From: Planctomycetota bacterium
GTDB lineage: Bacteria > Planctomycetota > Planctomycetia > Planctomycetales > Planctomycetaceae
DNA length: 5,508 nt
Reading direction: 5' to 3'
Assembly (NCBI GenBank): GCA_024278285.1
Contig: JAJRTM010000836.1
Location: 1-5,508, forward strand
Program-made: the position numbers and the translations under genes
The notes under the pieces: model-generated
The model's input: only the letters and a program-made list of their open reading frames with translations
Databases searched by the model: none
Told to the model about the DNA's origin: nothing
Shown here: piece by piece, positions 1-4,878 of the stretch
How positions within the stretch are numbered: the first letter of the stretch is position 1
Layout of the letters: every line of letters begins with the position of its first letter

Positions 1-59
1 CGGGTCAAGTGAAAAATATCCGGTGGGCGAATGTTCCCCCAAAATGAAACAAAAGACGA

Positions 60-88
60 TTGACGGCAAAAATGATCCGTTGTATATT
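60..88 (+). promoter_or_regulatory. Candidate strong sigma70 promoter upstream of the cassette array (possible Pc)
   Basis: A TTGACG -35 hexamer (60-65) and a TATATT -10 hexamer (83-88) are separated by exactly 17 bases, each matching the sigma70 consensus at five of six positions. Transcription would start near 95 and run rightwards through the recombination point at 235 into cassette 1. By position it could be the common cassette promoter (Pc) of an integron. That role is inferred; only the hexamers and spacing are seen. Confidence 0.55.
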
Positions 89-125
89 TGAGATGATTGA
101 GACGCGATCTGGTTGGGGCATTTAC

Positions 126-175
126 ATCCCATATTCCCCACAATAAATGCGTAATTCGCATATATATCCCATATT
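126..175 (+). repeat. Pair of 10-bp direct repeats, 40 bp apart, flanking a small palindrome
   Basis: ATCCCATATT occurs at 126-135 and again at 166-175, so the copies start 40 bp apart, close to four helical turns. Between them at 147-161 is a 5-bp inverted repeat, ATGCG-N5-CGCAT. The second copy overlaps the -35 region of the promoter candidate at 174-202. This could be an operator or integrase-binding repeats; nothing in the sequence decides between them. Confidence 0.5.
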
Positions 176-227
176 GGCATTGTAGAATATGCATTTTATA
201 GGCAAAACACGCAGGTAATTCGGCATA
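151..227 (+). repeat. Second pair of direct repeats, GTAATTCG(G)CATA
   Basis: GTAATTCGCATA (151-162) recurs as GTAATTCGGCATA (215-227), differing by one inserted G. The second copy ends eight bases before the recombination core at 235. Known attI sites carry accessory direct repeats bound by the integrase, so this position is suggestive, but the repeat unit does not resemble any attI repeat that I can name. Confidence 0.4.
174..202 (+). promoter_or_regulatory. Second, weaker sigma70 promoter candidate
   Basis: TTGGCA (174-179) and TATAGG (197-202) are 17 bases apart and match consensus at five and four of six positions. Transcription would start near 209, about 100 bases before the start codon of the first gene, with the direct repeat at 166-175 touching the -35 box. 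A second promoter close to the recombination point is known in class 1 integrons, but here it is only a pattern match. Confidence 0.35.
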
Positions 228-308
228 CTAATATGTTGGGTTGCTTCAGCCAGATCTCCAGAAAAATCTTATCTCCAAAAGAGTTAAAACAGGGCAAGGA
301 GGGCAAGA

Positions 309-2513
309 ATGAGAAAGTTGCCTCCCCAGGTGATATCACTTATTCACTATGTAGAACTCACTAAGGCTGGATGGTGGGAAACGACAATAGAGCGTTGTGT
401 TCTAGGCATTCTCTGGCTGCTCAAGCGACCAGCACCGATCAGCCAGCTAAAGAAGAGAATCGCGAAAGAACTAAATCTGCATTTGAAAACCGGTGAGATA
501 AAGCAAGCTCTTGAAAGACTGGAAAGGAATCAAGAAATATTCCAGCTAAATGATGGCAGGTGGAAGCTCAGTTTGACAACTGAGCAGCAACTCAATCATC
601 AGGTAGATGAAGCCCTACAACTTGAGAAGTCTGTAAGGGAGAAGTTTGAACAGACAATGAAGAGTATTTGCCCAGACCTTGAGTTAGAGAATTGCTGGAC
701 ACTGTTTACTGACAAGTTTCTGATTCCACTGATCACAGATGCGGGGGTAGGGATTTACGAGTTCTTCGTGATCCGGAGGAAGAAAGATGAATGGGTGTCA
801 CATTCTGATCAATTCTTGGAAGAGTTTCCCGAAGCCCACCGAGACCAGATTAGCAAGGCGATATTTAGGTTTCTCGACCCGGACGATGCTGAAGTCGCAC
901 GTTTTATGCTCTCCTACTTGGACGCCTATTTCTTAGTCACTGCATCTGGTTTATCGTCGAAGGCAGCCAGAAGATTAAGTGAATTACGGAAGGGATCCGT
1001 AGAATTCATTATATTTGTGGACACAAATTTCATCTACTCAATTTTGGGCCTCCACAGTAATCCACTTAATCAAACTGCCAACGACTTAATGGAACTAGTC
1101 AAGTCTGTCCCAGATGAGCTAGATGTCAAATTTGTCGTCAGTCCTGTCACACTGAAGGAGACTCAACATTCAATCAGACATTATCGAAATCAACTTGGCA
1201 GTCTAGCATACCCCCCAAATGTGGCAGAGGCTGCGGTGAAAACGGAAGTGTCCGGCATTTATGCTACTTTCTTTGAGCGAGTGAAGGCATCAGGCCGAGA
1301 CATCAGTCCGCAAGAATACTTCGTCCCCTATGAGACCGATTTAGTGCGGATCCTGAAGGAGAAGGGGATTACGCTTTTCACACAGGGAAGGATTGAAGAG
1401 TATGAACGCTATCCAGAGGTGATCTCAGATATCGGCACGCAAATGACATACGAGATGAATAAATACGGACAGCGCGCCAAATCAGAGATGCAGATTACGA
1501 ACGACATAGTACTTTGGCATTTTGTTCGAGACCAGCGAGATTCACAAGCTCAGTTACCGCTTGAGGCAAAGTACTGGATTGTAACTGTAGACTATCGCTT
1601 TCTTATCTTTGACAGATACAAATCCAACAAGGTCTTTATGACACCTATTTGTATGCTTCCATCTCAATTCATACAGATCTTGAGATTTTTTGTGCCGCGT
1701 TCGGCTCAACTAGAAAAAATGATACTCAGCACGGTGCGCTTCCCTCTCATCGCTAGGGAGTTTGATCCAAGGGCAGAGGAGATAACTTTACGGATTCTAA
1801 AGCAATTGACAAGATTCGAAGGCATATCTGATCTCTCAGTGGAAACAGTGCAAGGAGTAATTACCGATCAAGCACTGCGCTCACGTCTGGGAAGTGAGCC
1901 AAGTATATCAGAAGCAGAAGAAGCCGAGGTTATAGAAAGTGCATTGGCGCAGCAATTAAGAGATTACGAAGAAGTAGTAAGGAAGAAAGATAAGCAAATA
2001 CAGGAGTTAGTGAAATCTATTAAGACACGTGACCAAGAAATAGAAGATTTAAGAAGTGAACTGCGCAGGGTTAAGGAAGACTTGACACGGTACGAAGAGG
2101 AGCAGCAACAGTTGAAAGAAAGCCTATACCGGCAGGAGCAAGAGAGGAAAAAGGTACAGGAAGCTGGTGCTAAAAGAAGAGCGATTAGAGTCTATGTTTT
2201 TCAATCCTTGCTAATTATTTTGCCTTATCCCTTAGTATTGGCTGTCATTTGGCATTCTATGCTATCGCGCGTCCAGCTAACTTGGCTGGCGCATTTGATT
2301 GCGGCTGTGGTAACAATAGGTATCGCCACTTTAGTGATAAGGCTGTTGATTTCCTTGGGCAAAAGAGACGAATACATTGCGCGTACAAGACTGTTTTCTC
2401 AGTTAACGCGCAAGCTCCGACTTACTGCGATGATCACATTTGTGGTGTCAGTGTTGTGGTTAATTATGACAGCGGTAATATCTGAGGTTGTCATTCGCTG
2501 GGTACTCCCTTGA
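309..2513 (+). CDS. Membrane-anchored PIN-like nuclease with winged-helix and coiled-coil regions
   Basis: I do not recognise the 734-residue protein as a named family. The start at 309 is well supported: AAGGAGG (296-302) lies six bases before the ATG. Residues about 25-90 resemble a winged helix. A PIN-like domain spans about 230-445, with acidic residues at the expected places: D238 in IIFVDTN, E284 in LKETQ, D399 in ITNDIV and D428 in IVTVDYRF. PIN domains are metal-dependent ribonucleases. The insert between E284 and D399 is long. Residues about 540-625 form a charged coiled coil, followed by a basic patch and membrane helices at about 628-648, 658-682 and 707-733. Charge distribution puts the nuclease in the cytoplasm and the C-terminus outside. 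It is the only gene of its cassette. A membrane-tethered RNase effector, perhaps anti-phage, fits this architecture, but that role is inference. I am sure of the gene and fairly sure of PIN and the membrane helices, but less sure of the N-terminal domain. Confidence 0.85.
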   Translation: MRKLPPQVISLIHYVELTKAGWWETTIERCVLGILWLLKRPAPISQLKKRIAKELNLHLKTGEIKQALERLERNQEIFQLNDGRWKLSLTTEQQLNHQVDEALQLEKSVREKFEQTMKSICPDLELENCWTLFTDKFLIPLITDAGVGIYEFFVIRRKKDEWVSHSDQFLEEFPEAHRDQISKAIFRFLDPDDAEVARFMLSYLDAYFLVTASGLSSKAARRLSELRKGSVEFIIFVDTNFIYSILGLHSNPLNQTANDLMELVKSVPDELDVKFVVSPVTLKETQHSIRHYRNQLGSLAYPPNVAEAAVKTEVSGIYATFFERVKASGRDISPQEYFVPYETDLVRILKEKGITLFTQGRIEEYERYPEVISDIGTQMTYEMNKYGQRAKSEMQITNDIVLWHFVRDQRDSQAQLPLEAKYWIVTVDYRFLIFDRYKSNKVFMTPICMLPSQFIQILRFFVPRSAQLEKMILSTVRFPLIAREFDPRAEEITLRILKQLTRFEGISDLSVETVQGVITDQALRSRLGSEPSISEAEEAEVIESALAQQLRDYEEVVRKKDKQIQELVKSIKTRDQEIEDLRSELRRVKEDLTRYEEEQQQLKESLYRQEQERKKVQEAGAKRRAIRVYVFQSLLIILPYPLVLAVIWHSMLSRVQLTWLAHLIAAVVTIGIATLVIRLLISLGKRDEYIARTRLFSQLTRKLRLTAMITFVVSVLWLIMTAVISEVVIRWVLP

Positions 2514-2540
2514 AATATTAGTGAACCGTTGTCGTGCGCC

Positions 2541-2552
2541 GTTGCGCGCAAC
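2541..2552. repeat. Perfect 12-bp palindrome next to attC1
   Basis: GTTGCGCGCAAC is its own reverse complement and overlaps the first two bases of the attC1 R'' box. Part of it (GCAAC, 2548-2552) is explained by the cassette's extended terminal complementarity. There is no T-run after it, so I do not call it a terminator. Confidence 0.5.
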
Positions 2553-2674
2553 CCAACAAGGCGCTGCACCTGACCGCTATTCCGCTGCGCTACATAGCGG
2601 CAGGTGAGCTCGGCCGTTAGCGCGGAACGCTGCGCGGGTCTCCGGCTGGCGGCTTATCCGCCGCGCCGTTAGGC
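2551..2674 (+). other. attC recombination site of cassette 1 (composite, 124 bp)
   Basis: R'' is ACCCAAC (2551-2557) and the functional R' is GTTAGGC (2668-2674), shown by its match to the attC of cassette 2. Inside lies a complete small attC-like fold, 2551-2622. A nine-base unpaired spacer (2558-2566 against 2607-2615) leads to a stem of CACCTG-A-CCGCTAT (2567-2580) pairing with ATAGCGG-CAGGTG (2594-2606), 13 bp with one bulged A at 2573, and then a near-miss core GTTAGCG (2616-2622). Symmetric unpaired spacers and a bulged base are the structural marks of attC sites. A further 52 bases (2617-2668) with the hairpin GGCGG-CTTAT-CCGCC separate this from the real boundary. Integrase would recombine the folded bottom strand at G2668. 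Confidence 0.8.
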
Positions 2675-3706
2675 CGCATAAAATGTCAATAACACTTACA
2701 AAGAAAGCATCAGATGAAGGTACTTCATCGCCGTTTCAAGCGAGACTGTTCTTTGGCATGCTTGAATTGCGAGATCAACTTTTTTTGTTGGGATCAGATT
2801 ATCCTGAAAAGGCTGAAAAAGCTCGTAAATTTAACCAGAGTTTTCGGCCCGTGCTTGAAGCTGCTCACGCAACTAGAGATGCCGCTCTCGAAGTCATAGC
2901 CTTGATAGATGCTCATACAAAGGCTATTGCGGAAGGTAGAGCAATTCAATTCAGAAACAATCAAATTGATATTCTTGAAACAATTGATGTGCCATTGGGG
3001 CAATCCGTTGATAAGCTAATTGACCAATCAGTTGTTGCTGTAAAGACTGGATTGCAAAAAATGCTGAAGGAACTATTGAATTTGGACATCGGTTTCCTAT
3101 TTCAAAAAGAAACATCTTTCGCGGCTGGGATCGCCAATTTGATTTCTGGTGGTGAAGAGGCTTTGGCAAATTATTTGGAAGCTGTACGAAAAACTTGGTT
3201 GTCTGATCTGCTTAAATTGCGTAATGACCATGAGCATCATGGATGGAATTTGGGTGGGTTACAGTATCAAGTTACAGAGCAGTCTATGTTGGTTATAAAG
3301 CTTCCAATTGTTCTTGGGCTTCCTGTCGATAAGTTTGCGCGATATACAGCAAATCGGGTTCTGCTTTTTATCGAAAATATGTTGGCATACGCAATGCAAA
3401 GAAACCTTAGTGATTGGTATCCTGTTTATTTGTCTGAGATACCGATTGAACAACGAGATCCAAAAAATGTTCAAAGATTTAGATTGAGTGCAAAGGGTTT
3501 GTATGAATTACCTACATGGGAATTAAAATTTCAAGATAGCATGGATTTTATTTAGCCTATGGGTTTCAGGTGTTTGAGAAGTTGCGGCCTAACCATGCAT
3601 TCACCCGACCCGCCTTCGGCGGTGAGTAAGCGGCACTATTTTTGACAATTTGTTCTGCGCGGAACCGCGTCAGAGTGAAACCCGCCCCGCCGGGGTGAAA
3701 CACACG
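2669..3706 (+). mobile_element. Integron gene cassette 2 (complete, 1038 bp)
   Basis: The cassette is bounded by the GTTAGGC core at 2668-2674 and the GTTGGGC core at 3706-3712. GTTAGGCCGCA at its head (2668-2678) is the exact reverse complement of TGCGGCCTAAC (3583-3593), which opens its own attC. This 11-bp reciprocity fixes both edges. It holds one gene, which starts only 14 bases after the recombination point, and no recognisable promoter of its own, so expression should depend on upstream transcription. Confidence 0.85.
2683..3555 (+). CDS. Hypothetical mostly helical protein, possible HEPN-type ribonuclease
   Basis: I do not recognise this 290-residue protein by name. It is predicted soluble and largely alpha-helical, with no signal peptide or membrane segment. 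The clearest motif is LLKLRNDHEHHGW at about residues 176-188. R180-N181-x3-H185 fits the R-x4-6-H signature of HEPN domains, in which Arg and His form the ribonuclease site and a polar residue commonly follows the Arg. HEPN proteins occur widely as toxins and as defence effectors. This match rests on one motif and the helical character, so it is tentative. The ATG at 2683 is 14 bases inside the cassette with no Shine-Dalgarno sequence before it. The next in-frame ATG (2758, residue 26) is no better, so translation may be weak, leaderless-like or coupled to upstream ribosomes. Its AT-rich codons contrast with the GC-rich attC sites on either side. No antitoxin-like partner gene lies in the cassette. 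Confidence 0.8.
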   Translation: MSITLTKKASDEGTSSPFQARLFFGMLELRDQLFLLGSDYPEKAEKARKFNQSFRPVLEAAHATRDAALEVIALIDAHTKAIAEGRAIQFRNNQIDILETIDVPLGQSVDKLIDQSVVAVKTGLQKMLKELLNLDIGFLFQKETSFAAGIANLISGGEEALANYLEAVRKTWLSDLLKLRNDHEHHGWNLGGLQYQVTEQSMLVIKLPIVLGLPVDKFARYTANRVLLFIENMLAYAMQRNLSDWYPVYLSEIPIEQRDPKNVQRFRLSAKGLYELPTWELKFQDSMDFI

Positions 3707-3712
3707 TTGGGC
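3587..3712 (+). other. attC recombination site of cassette 2 (126 bp)
   Basis: R'' is GCCTAAC (3587-3593) and R' is GTTGGGC (3706-3712), pairing in the folded strand with one G-T wobble. A six-base spacer on each side (CATGCA 3594-3599, ACACAC 3700-3705) is mismatched at every position, as in the unpaired central spacer of attC sites. The L boxes TTCACCC (3600-3606) and GGGTGAA (3693-3699) then pair perfectly. The variable terminal part contains two further hairpins, CCGCC-TTC-GGCGG (3610-3622) and CGCGG-AA-CCGCG (3658-3669). The primary sequence differs from attC1, as expected when only the fold is conserved. Confidence 0.88.
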
Positions 3713-3742
3713 AACCTTTTCGCTGGGGTGAAGCAAATGCCT

Positions 3743-3748
3743 TATAAT
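3743..3748 (+). promoter_or_regulatory. Perfect TATAAT -10 box, possible promoter of the restriction-modification operon
   Basis: TATAAT at 3743-3748 matches consensus fully, but the sequence 16-18 bases upstream (around 3719-3726) is a poor -35, and there is no extended TG motif. Transcription from it would begin near 3755, so the Shine-Dalgarno sequence at 3756-3761 would sit at the very 5' end of the mRNA. A promoter inside the cassette would keep methylase expression independent of its place in the array. Confidence 0.35.
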
Positions 3749-3768
3749 TGGGTTCGGAGGTAAAGAGA

Positions 3769-4878
3769 ATGGAACTACCCTTAAACCAAATTATTAAAGG
3801 CGATTGTATTGGAGTCCTGAATTCCTTCCCTGAGAAATCAATAGACTTGATTTTTGCCGATCCCCCCTATAATTTACAACTACAAAGCGAATTGTATCGC
3901 CCAAACATGACAAAGGTTGATGCGGTAAACGATACTTGGGACCGGTTTGAATCATTTGCGGCCTATGATGAGTTTACTCGCAAATGGTTATCGGCTTGTA
4001 AGCGAGTTTTAAAACCAACAGGCTCGATTTGGGTTATTGGTTCGTATCATAATATTTTCCGTGTGGGGAGTATTATGCAAGACTTGGGCTTTTGGATTCT
4101 GAATGATGTAATTTGGATAAAAACTAATCCAATGCCTAATTTTCGTGGTGTGCGTTTCACTAACGCTCACGAAACGCTGATTTGGGCAAGTACTGGTAAG
4201 GGAGCCAGGTACACTTTTAATCATCATGCTATGAAAGGCCTAAATGATGACAAGCAAATGCGTTCTGATTGGTGGTTGTTGCCATTAGCAACAGGAGCGG
4301 AGCGCGTCAAGGATGCAAATGGAAACAAGGCCCATTCTACACAAAAACCCGAAGCCCTACTTTATCGAGTTATTCTTTCGTCTAGCCATGCTGGAGACAT
4401 TGTACTTGACCCGTTTTTTGGAAGCGGTACTACAGGAGTGGTAGCTAAACGGCTACACAGAAAGTGGATTGGTATTGAGAAGGAAGAAAAGTACATACGG
4501 CTAGCACAGAGCCGCATTGATACCGTTCAGCCAGAGATGTTCGATGTGAAGGCCTTTGATGTTAGAAGTAAGAAAAAAACTGCGCCGAAGGTTGCATTCT
4601 CTGCTCTGGTGGAGAATGGTTTTTTGCAGCCAGGCCAAAAATTGTTTTTCTCGCGAGATAAGGCCCGTTTTGCGATTATTAAGCCCGATGCCCGATTGCG
4701 CACCAGAGATGGATTTGAGGGAAGTATTCACCAAGCGGGAAAACATTACATGAATGGCTCCCCCTGTAATGGTTGGGAACATTGGTATGTGGAAGAAAAT
4801 GGTTGTTTAGTCAAACTCGATGATGTTCGCGAGAAATTTAGAGCAACTATGGGGCTGTACGATGAGCAATCAAGTTAA
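3769..4878 (+). CDS. Type II DNA adenine-N6 methyltransferase, CcrM/M.HinfI-like (likely GANTC)
   Basis: The enzyme would transfer a methyl group from S-adenosylmethionine to adenine N6, protecting host DNA from the endonuclease encoded next to it. With the ATG at 3769 it has 369 residues. GGAGGT (3756-3761) lies seven bases upstream, so this start is preferred over the in-frame TTG at 3748. The catalytic DPPYNL is at residues 31-36 and the cofactor-binding DPFFGSGTTG at 214-223, the beta-class order. The NAHETLIWA and TQKPEALLYR blocks (about 132-140 and 191-200) and the GSYHNIFRVG block (about 91-100) resemble CcrM and M.HinfI as I know them. Residues about 274-361 look like the C-terminal domain of that subgroup, which contributes to recognition of GANTC, so the specificity is a strong inference, not a proof. 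The length is normal for the group. The frame is intact, and its last 17 bases overlap the endonuclease gene. GANTC sites are present in the window, including within this gene (3812-3816, 3949-3953). Confidence 0.95.
   Translation: MELPLNQIIKGDCIGVLNSFPEKSIDLIFADPPYNLQLQSELYRPNMTKVDAVNDTWDRFESFAAYDEFTRKWLSACKRVLKPTGSIWVIGSYHNIFRVGSIMQDLGFWILNDVIWIKTNPMPNFRGVRFTNAHETLIWASTGKGARYTFNHHAMKGLNDDKQMRSDWWLLPLATGAERVKDANGNKAHSTQKPEALLYRVILSSSHAGDIVLDPFFGSGTTGVVAKRLHRKWIGIEKEEKYIRLAQSRIDTVQPEMFDVKAFDVRSKKKTAPKVAFSALVENGFLQPGQKLFFSRDKARFAIIKPDARLRTRDGFEGSIHQAGKHYMNGSPCNGWEHWYVEENGCLVKLDDVREKFRATMGLYDEQSS

Larger units (their letters stand above)
92..241 (+). other. Possible integron attI region ending in a GTTGGGT core site
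   Basis: The GTTGGGT at 235-241 fits the GTTRRRY core, and recombination would cut after G235. This is confirmed as the left edge of cassette 1 because GTTGGGTTGC (235-244) is the reverse complement of the first arm of that cassette's attC (2548-2557). Upstream I find no RYYYAAC partner within about 150 bases and no long stem, so the site does not look like an attC. That makes an attI site plausible, although no integrase gene is visible. The stretch is AT-rich and contains short direct repeats. The left limit given here is arbitrary. It could instead be a badly decayed attC. Confidence 0.4.
236..2668 (+). mobile_element. Integron gene cassette 1 (complete, about 2.4 kb)
   Basis: The cassette runs from the base after G235 of a GTTGGGT core to G2668 of a GTTAGGC core. 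Its first ten bases, counted from the core G, are the exact reverse complement of 2548-2557 at the head of its attC, as expected for a cassette that circularises through one attC. It holds a single gene in the same direction as the attC, with a short leader of 73 bases. It is large for a cassette, since most carry one gene of a few hundred to a thousand bases. Confidence 0.8.

Noticed and set aside
2..91. Open frame on the + strand from the left edge ending at TGA 89-91, possibly the C-terminal tail of an upstream gene
   Set aside because: Only 29 codons with no recognisable motif. It overlaps the strong promoter candidate at 60-88 and does not resemble an integrase C-terminus. It cannot be judged without the sequence to the left.
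1..194. Two open frames on the minus strand running off the left edge, considered as the N-terminus of a divergent integrase
   Set aside because: The translations from ATGs at 161, 180 and 194 do not resemble the N-terminus of IntI, and none has a convincing Shine-Dalgarno sequence.
2249..2485. 78-residue + strand frame inside the first gene
   Set aside because: It lies wholly within the membrane-helix part of the PIN-like gene in another frame, with no family resemblance; it is a shadow.
2641..2667. GC-rich hairpin after the first gene as a rho-independent terminator
   Set aside because: No T-run follows the stem, and the hairpin is part of the attC site.
3610..3669. Hairpins after the second gene as terminators or a small RNA
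   Set aside because: They fall inside attC2 and are explained by its fold. The T-stretch around 3639-3643 does not directly follow a stem.
3748..3768. TTG start for the methyltransferase seven codons upstream
   Set aside because: The TTG overlaps the -10 box, and the GGAGGT would lie inside the coding sequence. The ATG at 3769 has this Shine-Dalgarno sequence at ideal spacing.
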